A stretch of DNA of 51,330 nucleotides from Deltaproteobacteria bacterium (GTDB lineage: Bacteria > Myxococcota_A > Polyangia > Polyangiales > Polyangiaceae): NCBI GenBank assembly GCA_016218915.1, contig JACRCQ010000033.1, positions 1-51,330 on the forward strand, in the 5' to 3' direction. Under the pieces are notes generated by a model. It was given only the letters and a program-made list of their open reading frames with translations. It was not told the DNA's origin and did no database searches. Of the stretch, positions 1-8,190 are shown in pieces; positions within the stretch are counted from its first letter, which is position 1, and every line of letters starts with the position of its first letter. A program made the translations under genes and the position numbers.

Positions 1-70
1 CAGCAAGCGAATTGTCCTTAGCACCACCCGTGCCGCATCGCGCCCCGCCGCTTCGGGCTTGTTCAATGTC

Positions 71-131
71 GCACTTCACCGACGCACCCCTCAGCTCGTG
101 GTTGCCCGTGCTGCGGTGGCCGGTGAAGTGC
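71..131. repeat. Long inverted repeat downstream of the phosphatase gene
   Basis: A perfect 11-base inverted repeat (GCACTTCACCG at 71-81, CGGTGAAGTGC at 121-131) encloses 39 bases. It lies just past the stop of the minus-strand phosphatase gene that ends at 183. It could be a 3'-end processing or termination structure for the isocitrate dehydrogenase-phosphatase transcript, but no T-tract follows on that strand. The rest of 1-182 shows only a duplicated TTCCTAGTT and no gene. Confidence 0.45.
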
Positions 132-182
132 TCACCATTCCTAGTTCTAAATTCGCATTCCTGTTCCCAGTTCCTAGTTGGA

Positions 183-938
183 TCAGACCGCCCGCGACTC
201 GTAGACGTGCCCCGACGGCAGCTCCAGGGCTGTGAGGAATCCATCCTTGCCCGCGCCGGTGTCCAGCCCCACCACGCACGGACCGGCGAAGATGTCGGTC
301 GGATCATTGGGCGTGTAGCTCGAGAGCTCTTGCGGCAGGCACTCGGTCACCGTGTGGCCGAAGACCACCAGCTTGCCCGAGTAGTTGCGGAAGAAGTCGT
401 CGTCGCGACACCACATCAGCACCGTCGGATCCTTCACGTCCTTGGGATGGATCCAGCCGTTGGGCCCCTTGGGCAGTCCGGCATGCACGTAGATCGCGTG
501 CTCGTCTTCGTACCAGTACGGCAGCGACATCATCCATGCCACGACGTCTTCCGGAAAGAACAGGCCGTTTCGAAGGCTCTTCACCTCGTCCGCCCGCGGC
601 CCCTCGTCCTCCTTCGGCTGCGGCTCCCCGGCAAACGATCGCAACGCCTGAAGGCAGCCGTTGCCGGGCGGCAGCACGAACGCGTCCCACCCTCCGGTGC
701 ACACCCGCAGCCATGCATCCTCGTGGTTGCCGCGCAGACACACGACCTTGGCCGGTGTCTTGCCGATCAGCTCACGAACGTAGCGCACCACCTCCGCGGA
801 CTTTGGCCCGCGATCAATGAAGTCTCCGAGGAAAACGAGGGTGTCTTCGGACGTGAGCGACGGAAGACAGGACATCAACTTCTCGAGTGCGTCGAGGTCA
901 CCGTGGATGTCACCGATGGCGAATGTGCGTCGAGGCAT
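183..938 (-). CDS. PPP-family serine/threonine phosphatase-like metallophosphoesterase
   Basis: This 251-residue protein carries the PPP-family signature in order: GDIHG near residue 10, GDFIDRGP near 40 and GNHED near 72, followed by C-terminal His motifs (VHAG, FGHT). Those residues bind two metals in serine/threonine phosphatases and in the related Ap4A hydrolases. I start at ATG 938, directly before the first metal motif; a GTG at 974 would add 12 residues. Neither start has a good Shine-Dalgarno sequence. The gene follows the isocitrate dehydrogenase stop by about 40 bases on the same strand, so it is probably co-transcribed. The substrate (phosphoprotein or dinucleotide) cannot be told from sequence. 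No signal peptide is seen, so it should be cytosolic. Confidence 0.88.
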   Translation of the reverse strand: MPRRTFAIGDIHGDLDALEKLMSCLPSLTSEDTLVFLGDFIDRGPKSAEVVRYVRELIGKTPAKVVCLRGNHEDAWLRVCTGGWDAFVLPPGNGCLQALRSFAGEPQPKEDEGPRADEVKSLRNGLFFPEDVVAWMMSLPYWYEDEHAIYVHAGLPKGPNGWIHPKDVKDPTVLMWCRDDDFFRNYSGKLVVFGHTVTECLPQELSSYTPNDPTDIFAGPCVVGLDTGAGKDGFLTALELPSGHVYESRAV

Positions 939-978
939 CGGCGCAAGGTTGCCCTGGAACGCCCAGGATGTCACGCAA

Positions 979-3207
979 CTACATTGCGTCGATGACCGCG
1001 TTGAACGTGGGGCTGGGACGCATCTGCCCCTCGGTCTTGGCTGGGTCCGGAAGGTAGTAGCCGCCGATGTCGACCGGCTTGCCCTGCGCGGCGAGCAGCT
1101 CCGCCGCGATCTTGGCCTCGTTGTCGGTGAGCGCTTGAGCGACCGGAACGAACCGCTCCTTCATCGTCGCATCCTTGGTCTGGGCTGCAAGCGCCTGCGC
1201 CCAGTACAGCGCGAGGTAGAAGGTGCTGCCGCGGTTGTCCAGCTCACCAACCTTGCGCGACGGCGACCGACCATTCTCGAGATACGTGCCGATGGCCTGG
1301 TCGAGCGTTTCCGCCAGCAGCTTGGCCTTCGGGTTGTCGGTCTTGCTCGCGATCAGCTCAAGGGAGGGGACCAGGGCGCAGTACTCGCCGAGCGAGTCCC
1401 AGCGAAGGTGCCCTTCCTTGAGGAACTGCTCGACATGCTTGGGCGCAGAGCCGCCAGCGCCGGTCTCGAACAGGCCGCCGCCGTTCATCAAGGGCACGAT
1501 CGACAGCATCCTGGCGCTGGTGCCCAGCTCGAGGATCGGAAACAGATCCGTGAGGTAGTCGCGAAGCACGTTGCCCGTGACCGAGATCGTGTCCTCGCCT
1601 CGACGGATTCTCACGAGGGAATGCTTCATCGCGTCGTCGGGCCGCATGATGCGGATGTCGAGCCCCTGGGTGTCGTGATCCGGCAGGTATTTGTCGACCT
1701 TCTTGATGATCTCCGCGTCGTGCGCGCGACGATCGTCGAGCCAGAAGATCGCAGGCGCACCGGATGCGCGGGCGCGGGTGATGGCCAGCTTCACCCAGTC
1801 CTGGATCGGTGCATCCTTGACCTGGCACATGCGGAAGATGTCGCCGCGCTCGACGGTCTGCTCGAGCAGGGCCTTGCCCGAAGCGTCGACCACACGCATC
1901 GTACCTGGGCCGGGCGCCTCGAAGGTCTTGTCGTGCGAGCCGTATTCCTCGGCCTTCTGCGCCATCAGCCCGACGTTGGACACGCTTCCCATCGTGGCCG
2001 GGTTGAACTGCCCGTGCTTCTGGCAGTCCTCGATCATGGTCTGGTACATGGTCGAGTAGCAGCGGTCCGGCACCATCGCCAACGTGTCCTGGAGCTGGTC
2101 TTGCGCGTTCCACATCTTGCCGCCGTCTCGCACGACGTTGGGCATCGAAGCATCGACGATGACGTTGTTGGGGACGTGGAGGTTGGTGATGCCCTTGCGC
2201 GAGTCGACCATGGCGAGCGCGGGACGAGTCTTGTAGACCGCCGCGATGTCAGCCTCGATTTCGGCTTTCTTGTCAGCAGGCAGACGCCCGAGCTTGTCGA
2301 GGACGTCAGCGAGCCCGTTGTTGACGTTGGCCCCGATCTCCCTGAGCACGTCGGCGTGCTTGCCGAGCGCGTCCTCGTAGTAGACCGACACGCAGTGGCC
2401 GAACATGATCGGGTCGGAGATCTTCATCATCGTCGCCTTGAGATGCAGCGACAGCAGCAGCCCTTCGCGCTTCGCGCGGTCGATCTGCGCCGAGTAGAAC
2501 TTGCGCAGCGCGGCCACGTTCATCACCGCCGCGTCGATGATCTCGCCAGCCTGCAGCGCGAGCTTGTCCTTGAGCACCTTGGTCGTGCCGTCTGCAGAGA
2601 CGAACTCGATCCGGACCGTGGTCGCCGCTGGCATCGTGAGCGACTTCTCGGACCCGTAGAAGTCCTTGCCGTCCATGTGGGCCACGCACGCCTTGGAGCC
2701 AGACTCGGGCCACGGCTTCATCATCTTGTGGGGATTCTTCTGGGCGAACTTCTTGACGGAGGCCGCAGCCCTGCGATCGGAGTTGCCCTCGCGCAGCACC
2801 GGATTGACCGCTGAGCCCAGGACTTTCGCGAATCTCGCCTGCAGCGCCTTGTCCGCGTCGGTCTTCGCCTCTTCCGGGTAGGCCGGGATGTCGTACCCCT
2901 TGGCCTGCAGCTCCTTGATCGCGCTCTGGAGCTGAGGAAGGGAGGCGCTGATGTTCGGCAGCTTGATGATGTTCGCCCCAGGAGTCTTGGCGAGCTCCCC
3001 GAGCTGCGTCAGACAGTCCGGGATCTTCTGCGCGTCCGTGAGCTTGTCCGGAAAATTCGCGATGATCCTGCCTGGAAGCGAGATGTCGCTCGTCTCCACC
3101 TCCACGCCCGTGCCTCTTGCGTAGGCCTGCAACACAGGGAGCAGGGCGTACGTCGCCAAAGCGGGAGCCTCGTCAATCTTGGTCCAGATGATCTTCGAAA
3201 GGGTCAT
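979..3207 (-). CDS. icd: Isocitrate dehydrogenase (NADP+), monomeric type
   Basis: At 742 residues this has the normal length and character of monomeric NADP-dependent isocitrate dehydrogenase, the form unrelated in length to the 45-kDa dimeric enzyme. It oxidatively decarboxylates isocitrate to 2-oxoglutarate in the TCA cycle. Diagnostic segments include [12 protein letters not shown] near residue 137, followed by [14 protein letters not shown], and [13 protein letters not shown] near 390. ATG 3207 is preceded by GAGGAG at suitable spacing. A candidate sigma70-type promoter lies at 3254-3281. The phosphatase gene follows closely. The nearby malate dehydrogenase makes this a TCA-cycle neighbourhood. 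Confidence 0.97.
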   Translation of the reverse strand: MTLSKIIWTKIDEAPALATYALLPVLQAYARGTGVEVETSDISLPGRIIANFPDKLTDAQKIPDCLTQLGELAKTPGANIIKLPNISASLPQLQSAIKELQAKGYDIPAYPEEAKTDADKALQARFAKVLGSAVNPVLREGNSDRRAAASVKKFAQKNPHKMMKPWPESGSKACVAHMDGKDFYGSEKSLTMPAATTVRIEFVSADGTTKVLKDKLALQAGEIIDAAVMNVAALRKFYSAQIDRAKREGLLLSLHLKATMMKISDPIMFGHCVSVYYEDALGKHADVLREIGANVNNGLADVLDKLGRLPADKKAEIEADIAAVYKTRPALAMVDSRKGITNLHVPNNVIVDASMPNVVRDGGKMWNAQDQLQDTLAMVPDRCYSTMYQTMIEDCQKHGQFNPATMGSVSNVGLMAQKAEEYGSHDKTFEAPGPGTMRVVDASGKALLEQTVERGDIFRMCQVKDAPIQDWVKLAITRARASGAPAIFWLDDRRAHDAEIIKKVDKYLPDHDTQGLDIRIMRPDDAMKHSLVRIRRGEDTISVTGNVLRDYLTDLFPILELGTSARMLSIVPLMNGGGLFETGAGGSAPKHVEQFLKEGHLRWDSLGEYCALVPSLELIASKTDNPKAKLLAETLDQAIGTYLENGRSPSRKVGELDNRGSTFYLALYWAQALAAQTKDATMKERFVPVAQALTDNEAKIAAELLAAQGKPVDIGGYYLPDPAKTEGQMRPSPTFNAVIDAM

Positions 3208-3253
3208 GGTTCTCCTCAGCCCAGCTGTCGCGTTGACGGGTCGTCACGCGCGA

Positions 3254-3281
3254 ATCGTAACGAGCCAGAGCTTCATCACAA
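3254..3281 (-). promoter_or_regulatory. Candidate sigma70-type promoter for isocitrate dehydrogenase
   Basis: Read on the minus strand, TTGTGA (3276-3281) and TACGAT (3254-3259) are separated by 16 bases. Each matches four of six consensus bases. The predicted start point would give a leader of about 40 bases ahead of ATG 3207, with the GAGGAG ribosome site inside it. Confidence 0.35.
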
Positions 3282-3436
3282 TTTCACGAAGGAGGCAATA
3301 CGGGCACCGACCGAGGGTCACGAGTTCGCTCGGATTGGGAAAGACCGCGCCTCAACGCGAGTCGATCGGCCGGCGGGCCGTGTTGCGCAGCACTGGATGT
3401 GGATGCAGATGCAGGCCGAGGCGTCGCGCCTGGCGG

Positions 3437-4447
3437 TCAGATCAGGAACGTGCCGTCCCGCATGATGGCCTTGCCATCCACTTCCACCGTCACCTTGCGC
3501 ATGACCACGTCGAGGTGCGCGTCCGACTCCCATGGAGAGCCGGTCTTCTCAGGATATCCGTGACCGAGAGCGATGTGCACGCCCGGGAACTTCTCGTCCT
3601 GCAGGAGGTTGCCGATGATGTGATCCAGGCCGATGTTCGTGCCGATCGCGAACTCGCCCACACGGTTGGCATTCGCATCCTGGCGGATGTACTCGTTGAG
3701 CTCTTTCTCGACCGGCGGGCGCTCCTCACAGCGCAGGCTGGTGACCACGCCGTCCTTGAAGTCGATGGTCACCGGGAAAGTCTCGCACGTTCCCAGGGAG
3801 CTGAAGTGGTCGCCCAGGCACCCGTCGACGACCGCGCGGCCGTCGGCAGACTCGGCGCAGGTGAACACCTCGCCGTCGGGCAGGTTCTTCCACTGCACCG
3901 GCGTGATGCGCCCATCGCTGACGATCCATTTCCAGTTCGGGTGGAGCTTGACTGTGAAGTCGGTGCCGCGGGGAGAGGTCACGCGAATGGACCGTGCGGT
4001 CTTGACGATGTCGAAGACCCGGGCGGAAAGCTGCTGGATCTGGTCGTAGTCGGCGGACATGCCGGTCTCCATCACCTCCTTGGTGATGTTGATCATGTGG
4101 GCATGACGCAGTGACAGGTTGGCTTCGACGGCTTTGAGCATGGGGGTGCGGAACGACTTGAGCTCTCCGCGCCTTCCCTTGGCCGCGTAGACCGAGGCTG
4201 ACGCCTGGGTCATCGCTTCGGCGATGACCGCCGGGAAGGCCAGCGGGCTGGAGCCGTCCTCAGGACGCGCCCCGAAGTCTTCCATGACGAACCGGGTGAC
4301 CGTGCGGGTCGCCTCCCTGATCACGCTCAACAGTGCGTCGCTGATCTCGAGCGACTCCAGATCCGTGATCAGCACGACCGTCTCGCCGGGGCGGACCCGG
4401 AGACACTTGCGAATGGCCTGTTCGGCGCCGAATCTCAAACTACCCAT
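3437..4447 (-). CDS. M29-like aminopeptidase (aminopeptidase T/leucyl aminopeptidase family)
   Basis: This 336-residue cytosolic protein resembles the thermophilic aminopeptidase (M29, COG2309-like) family. The N-terminal half has the RVRPGETVVLITD element. The C-terminal half has IGTNIGLDHIIGNLLQDEK, then ALGHGYPEKTGS and SDAHLDVVM, where the family places metal ligands. It would release N-terminal amino acids from peptides using divalent metal. The start at ATG 4447 is chosen because AGGTGG sits a few bases upstream; an earlier Met 18 codons upstream adds only low-complexity residues. A GC-rich hairpin (CGGCC, 4-nt loop, GGCCG at 3367-3380) 57 bases past the stop might end the transcript. 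The exact peptide specificity is not visible. Confidence 0.8.
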   Translation of the reverse strand: MGSLRFGAEQAIRKCLRVRPGETVVLITDLESLEISDALLSVIREATRTVTRFVMEDFGARPEDGSSPLAFPAVIAEAMTQASASVYAAKGRRGELKSFRTPMLKAVEANLSLRHAHMINITKEVMETGMSADYDQIQQLSARVFDIVKTARSIRVTSPRGTDFTVKLHPNWKWIVSDGRITPVQWKNLPDGEVFTCAESADGRAVVDGCLGDHFSSLGTCETFPVTIDFKDGVVTSLRCEERPPVEKELNEYIRQDANANRVGEFAIGTNIGLDHIIGNLLQDEKFPGVHIALGHGYPEKTGSPWESDAHLDVVMRKVTVEVDGKAIMRDGTFLI

Positions 4448-4881
4448 GACCCACCTATCGAGCCCCCGGGACCACCTGTGCCAACGCGGCGCCCTCCCCA
4501 AAGGCTGACGGAGGTCACGTGCCTGCCGTCCGAACCAAACGCTGACGAAGCCGAGTCTTCGAGCCGCGCAACTGGGGTTTGAATAGCCCAGTTCTCCTCA
4601 GGGCGCCACCTTGGGTTCGGTGAATGACGACCCTGATTTCGTCCAGAATGATGGCTGACGATTCATGCGCTCGGGGGTGCAGGAATTCATCGACAATGGT
4701 GATCGGTTCACGATAGTCTTGCGCCCCTGCTCGGCACCTCCCGTGGCGACGGCGATGGTGAATCGCGACGGGATGGGGGACGAGATCAACAAGCAAACGT
4801 GAACTTCAAATGTTGCAGCGGTGAAGCTGCCAACGAGCCGTCCCACCTAGCGGCCGGCGCAGTCGAAAGGAGCCTGTTTCC
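4448..4881. other. Intergenic region between divergent aminopeptidase and malate dehydrogenase genes
   Basis: No convincing gene is seen in these 434 bases. Short open frames on the minus strand have no recognisable domain or ribosome site. The region has a perfect 7-base inverted repeat (AACTGGG at 4570-4576, CCCAGTT at 4587-4593, 10-base loop). It must hold the promoters for both flanking genes, but no convincing -35/-10 pair was found. Confidence 0.5.
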
Positions 4882-5886
4882 ATGTTGAAGAAGATCGGCA
4901 TCATCGGTGGTGGATACATCGGCGGCGTCTTGGTTCAGGAGGTCGTGCGTCGTCGGCTCGCCCGCGTCGTCGCGGTCACGGACCCCGCCCCCTTTGTCAA
5001 CCCGAACGATCCGCAGGACAAGCAGGATGTCACGCGCAAGCAGTCGGTCGCCAAGGGCAAGGCTCTCGACATCCTGGCCGGCAACCCGCTCGTGTCCAGC
5101 GACGTGCGCATCGAAGCAGGCCGCGACTACGACATCCTCGCGGGCTGCGAGATGGTCATCAACACCGCTGGTGTGCCGCGCAAGGCCCGCCCTGACGGCA
5201 CGTTCCCGTCGCGCGAGGAGCTTCTGTCGATCAACCTGAAGGTCACCGTGCAGGTCGCGGACGCGATCGCGAAGTTCTGCAAGGACGCGATGGTGCTGTC
5301 GATCGCGAACCCGCTCGATGCGATCGTCTACACGCTCTACAAGAAGCTCAATCCCCCGAAGAACAAGATCGTCGGGATGGCCGGCGTGCTCGACTCCACC
5401 CGCTACCGCTACTTCGTGGCGGAGGCGGCTGGCGTGAGCGTCGACAATGTCGAGGCGCTCGTTCTGGGCGGGCACGGCGACGACATGGTCCCGGTGCGCA
5501 GCTGCTGCCGGATCGCTGGCATGCCGGTCGAGAAGTTCCTGTCCAAGGACAAGCTCGACGCGATCGAGACGCGTACGCGCAAGGCAGGCGGCGAGGTGGT
5601 CGGGCTGCTCGGCTTCGGCTCCGCGTTCGTTTCTCCCGCGTTCAGCGCGCTCGAGATGGCCGAAGCGATGATCTTCGACCGAAAGAAGATCCTGGCGTCC
5701 TGCGCGCTGCTCCAGGGCGAGTACGGGATCAACAACCTGTTCGTCGGCGTGCCGGTGATGCTCGGTGCGGGCGGAGTCGAGAAGGTCATCGAGGTGGACC
5801 TGAACGACGCCGAGAAGGCCGCGCTGGCGAAGTCGGTCGAAGGGGTCAAGAAGACCTGCGCCGAAGTCGACACGATGCTCAAGTAG
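4882..5886 (+). CDS. mdh: Malate dehydrogenase (lactate dehydrogenase-like type)
   Basis: This 334-residue NAD-dependent enzyme interconverts malate and oxaloacetate. A Rossmann glycine motif (GGGYIGG) lies at residues 9-15. NTAGVPRK near 94-101 supplies a substrate arginine, ANPLDAIVY near 142-150 follows, then GMAGVLDSTR, and GGHGDDMVP carries the catalytic His198. AAAGGAG lies a suitable distance before ATG 4882. One oddity is an insertion rich in Asp, Gln and Lys at about residues 38-57, between the cofactor loop and GKALDI, where most relatives are shorter. A second small insertion (ARPDGTFP) lies in the active-site loop. Malate rather than lactate specificity is inferred from the overall resemblance. 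Confidence 0.95.
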   Translation: MLKKIGIIGGGYIGGVLVQEVVRRRLARVVAVTDPAPFVNPNDPQDKQDVTRKQSVAKGKALDILAGNPLVSSDVRIEAGRDYDILAGCEMVINTAGVPRKARPDGTFPSREELLSINLKVTVQVADAIAKFCKDAMVLSIANPLDAIVYTLYKKLNPPKNKIVGMAGVLDSTRYRYFVAEAAGVSVDNVEALVLGGHGDDMVPVRSCCRIAGMPVEKFLSKDKLDAIETRTRKAGGEVVGLLGFGSAFVSPAFSALEMAEAMIFDRKKILASCALLQGEYGINNLFVGVPVMLGAGGVEKVIEVDLNDAEKAALAKSVEGVKKTCAEVDTMLK

Positions 5887-5965
5887 CCAAGCCCCCCAAC
5901 CGTCCAGAGCACATGCCTGCCAGAGTTTCTCCTGCGGGCTCCTGCCACGTCCACGCACTGGCAGT

Positions 5966-5978
5966 GGCGCTTCGCGCC
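5966..5978 (+). terminator. Possible terminator hairpin after malate dehydrogenase
   Basis: GGCGC-TTC-GCGCC forms a compact 5-bp hairpin followed by CTTTCGG, about 80 bases past the malate dehydrogenase stop. A larger CTGCCA/TGGCAG inverted repeat lies just before it (5942-5964). There is no clear T-tract, so this is tentative. Confidence 0.3.
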
Positions 5979-6033
5979 CTTTCGGATTACTCAGACGGGG
6001 TCGCAGCTTGACATCCGACTTCCGCCATCCGAA

Positions 6034-6948
6034 ATGCCCTCGATCGTGACTGCATCGCCCCCAGCGCCCCCATTCCATCTGAAGGCGCCAGTGGTCTTTG
6101 TCACGGGCAAGGGCGGCGTGGGCAAGACCACGGTCGCTGCGGGGCTTGCGATCCAGGCGGCTCGCGCCGGGCAGACCGCTGCGCTGGTGGAATTCGACGA
6201 TGGGCAGGCAGGGGCCCGGGCGCTGGGACGCGACGTGTCGGAGATCGCCCACGTGGTGGTCATCTACGACAAGGCGCTGGTCGAAGCGCTCGCCAGCGTG
6301 CTCGGCTCCAGGATCCTGGCCCGGGCCATCGTTTCGCAGCGCGCGATCCGTCGCATGGTGCGCGCCGTGCCCGCGCTTCGCGAGTTCGCCCTGCTCGAGC
6401 GGGTTCGCGCGCTGGCGGCCGAGCACAAGTACCAGCGAATCGTCGTGGACCTGCCTTCGAGCGGCCATGCCCTCGACTGGCTGCGCGTTCCCAAAGCGTT
6501 CGAGCGATTTCTCGGCAACAGCCCCCTGGGCAACATGGGCAAGAGCATCCACAGAGAGATCGTGGCCCCTGGGCGCGCGGAGATCGTGGTGGTGACGCTG
6601 GCTGAGCCGCTCGTGGTCAAGGAGACCGAGGAGCTGTGCCGACGCATGCGCTCGGAGCTGGGGATCGCACCTGCGCTCGTGGTGGTGAACCGCACCGTGG
6701 TGGCTGATCCGGAGGGGGCCTGGTCCGCGGCCAAGGAGCTGTCGACCTCGGAAGATGGCGTGGGCGCAGCGGCCCGCGAGCTGCTCCAGATCATCGAAGC
6801 CAGGGCGGAGCAAGCCGAAGACACCGCCTACGCCTTTGGTCTGGCTCGGGCGATGGACGCCGGACACGTGATGTCGCTGCCGGACACGCCCAACGATCCT
6901 GTGGCGAGCCAGGTTGCGCAATGGCTCTCGTCAGGAGCGTCCGGGTGA
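6034..6948 (+). CDS. ArsA/Get3-like ATPase, first of a pair
   Basis: This 304-residue P-loop ATPase has the deviant Walker A motif GKGGVGKTT at residues 25-33, including the signature lysine used across the dimer interface in ArsA, Get3 and MinD-type ATPases. VVDLPSSGHAL near 146 matches the switch II region. No arsenite-binding Cys triad or tail-anchor methionine-rich groove is obvious, so substrate and partner are unknown. The stop overlaps the start of the second ATPase, so the two are probably made together as a heteromer. No ribosome site precedes ATG 6034. A perfect TTGACA at 6008-6013 may be the -35 element; if so, GTG 6046 is an alternative start close to the transcription start. Confidence 0.85.
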   Translation: MPSIVTASPPAPPFHLKAPVVFVTGKGGVGKTTVAAGLAIQAARAGQTAALVEFDDGQAGARALGRDVSEIAHVVVIYDKALVEALASVLGSRILARAIVSQRAIRRMVRAVPALREFALLERVRALAAEHKYQRIVVDLPSSGHALDWLRVPKAFERFLGNSPLGNMGKSIHREIVAPGRAEIVVVTLAEPLVVKETEELCRRMRSELGIAPALVVVNRTVVADPEGAWSAAKELSTSEDGVGAAARELLQIIEARAEQAEDTAYAFGLARAMDAGHVMSLPDTPNDPVASQVAQWLSSGASG

Positions 6949-8069
6949 GCAAGACGCGCCTAACCGTGTCCGTCGGCGGCGGAGGCGTGGGCAAGACCAC
7001 GACCTCAGCGGCGCTCGCCCTTGCCATGGCGCGGTCGCACAAGCGCACGCTCGTGATCACGGTCGACCCTGCGCGCAGGCTGGCCGACGCGCTCGGCGCG
7101 CAGGTGGGGCAGCAAGCGGTCCCGGTGTCGTTCGGCCCGGACAGCGACGGCTGGCTGTACGCACGCATGCCGGATCCACGCGCGTCGCTCGACGACTTCG
7201 CGACGTGGCTGTTCGAGGACCCGGTGCGTCGCAAGCACCTGATGGACAATCCAGCCTACCGGGAGCTGGGCGACTCGCTGGCAGGCGTGCACGAGCTGGT
7301 GACCATCGGGCTGCTGCAGCACGAGGTCGACTCGGGCAAGTACGACGAGGTCGTGCTGGACACGGCTCCGTCGAGACATGCGCTGGCGTTCCTCACCTAC
7401 CCCGGGCGTCTGCTCGGCCTGCTCGAAGCGCGCTCGCTCGCGTGGCTGGCTGCGCTCGCGCACGTGGCCGACGTGTCGAATCTGGAGGAGCATCCGCGCA
7501 CGGGGTTGCTGGAGTGGGGGCGCAGCAAGGTCGAGGCGCTGGTGGGCAAGGTCGTGGGGCTCGAAGGGCTTCGCAACCTGTCCGCGCTGTTCGGCGACAT
7601 GGTGGCGGTTCGCGAGCGATGGGCAGGGCTGGCGCGGCGGACCAACACGATGCTTCGGGATCCGACGACGCGATACTTCATCATCGGCGCACCCACAGGC
7701 GGCGCGATGGCAGACGTCTCCTACCTCGCCAACAACCTTTCGCGCCACGGGCTCAACCCATCCGCGATCGTGCTCAACCGCGCAGAGCAGGACGCCCCGG
7801 AATCCGAGCAGGTGTTGCGTCGGACGCTGGACAACGGCGGAGCGGATCGCATCGATGCGACGATGCGCGACGCGCTTCGGACGATGCTGCAGACGTTGGG
7901 AGCGGAGCACACGGAGCGGAGCGAGGCAGCGCGCAAGGCGTGCGAGAGACTTCAGGCGATCGCCCCTGCAGGCACGAGCATCGTGCGACTTCCCTTCGTG
8001 CACCGCAACGAGCCCAGAGCGATCGTGGTGGCTCTGGCGGATGCGTGGAAGGCGGCGGGAATCGACTGA
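6945..8069 (+). CDS. ArsA/Get3-like ATPase, second of a pair
   Basis: This 374-residue protein is the partner of the upstream ATPase. I start at GTG 6945, which overlaps the upstream TGA and has AGGAG at 6933-6937, seven bases away; an upstream ATG at 6921 lacks this support. The P-loop reads GGGGVGKTT (residues 11-19). It keeps the catalytic GKT but has glycine where the signature lysine normally stands. Other ArsA features are TVDPARRLADAL near 36-47 and the switch region LDTAPSRHALAFL near 136. Tandem ArsA-like pairs are known in actinobacteria (for example Rv3679-Rv3680). The unequal P-loops suggest one active and one modified subunit, which is inference. Confidence 0.88.
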   Translation: MSKTRLTVSVGGGGVGKTTTSAALALAMARSHKRTLVITVDPARRLADALGAQVGQQAVPVSFGPDSDGWLYARMPDPRASLDDFATWLFEDPVRRKHLMDNPAYRELGDSLAGVHELVTIGLLQHEVDSGKYDEVVLDTAPSRHALAFLTYPGRLLGLLEARSLAWLAALAHVADVSNLEEHPRTGLLEWGRSKVEALVGKVVGLEGLRNLSALFGDMVAVRERWAGLARRTNTMLRDPTTRYFIIGAPTGGAMADVSYLANNLSRHGLNPSAIVLNRAEQDAPESEQVLRRTLDNGGADRIDATMRDALRTMLQTLGAEHTERSEAARKACERLQAIAPAGTSIVRLPFVHRNEPRAIVVALADAWKAAGID

Positions 8070-8178
8070 GCAACAGCAGGATCGGAGGTGGCTGTCCGGC
8101 GCCGCCCCCGCATGGATTCGCGTACACCCTAGACGGGAAGCTTGGCGAACTGGGCTAGAAACCCGCCCAGGCTCTGGA

Positions 8179-8184
8179 TACACT
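8179..8184 (+). promoter_or_regulatory. -10-like element TACACT before the MYXO-CTERM protein gene
   Basis: TACACT ends six bases before ATG 8191 and no Shine-Dalgarno sequence is present. Transcription from it would begin at or next to the start codon, giving a leaderless mRNA. Confidence 0.4.
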
Positions 8185-8190
8185 CCGTCC

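Noticed and set aside
12..995. Long plus-strand open frame over the phosphatase gene
   Set aside because: It is the antisense shadow of the phosphatase gene; the protein is Arg/His-rich without motifs and has no ribosome site.
817..2814. 665-codon plus-strand open frame antisense to isocitrate dehydrogenase
   Set aside because: High-GC genomes keep antisense frames open. The opposite strand encodes a clear full-length enzyme.
4598..4846. Short minus-strand frames between the aminopeptidase and malate dehydrogenase genes
   Set aside because: No ribosome site, domain or coding bias; the region is treated as intergenic.
4786..6921. 711-codon minus-strand frame over malate dehydrogenase and the first ATPase
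   Set aside because: It is antisense to two well-supported genes and has shadow-type composition.
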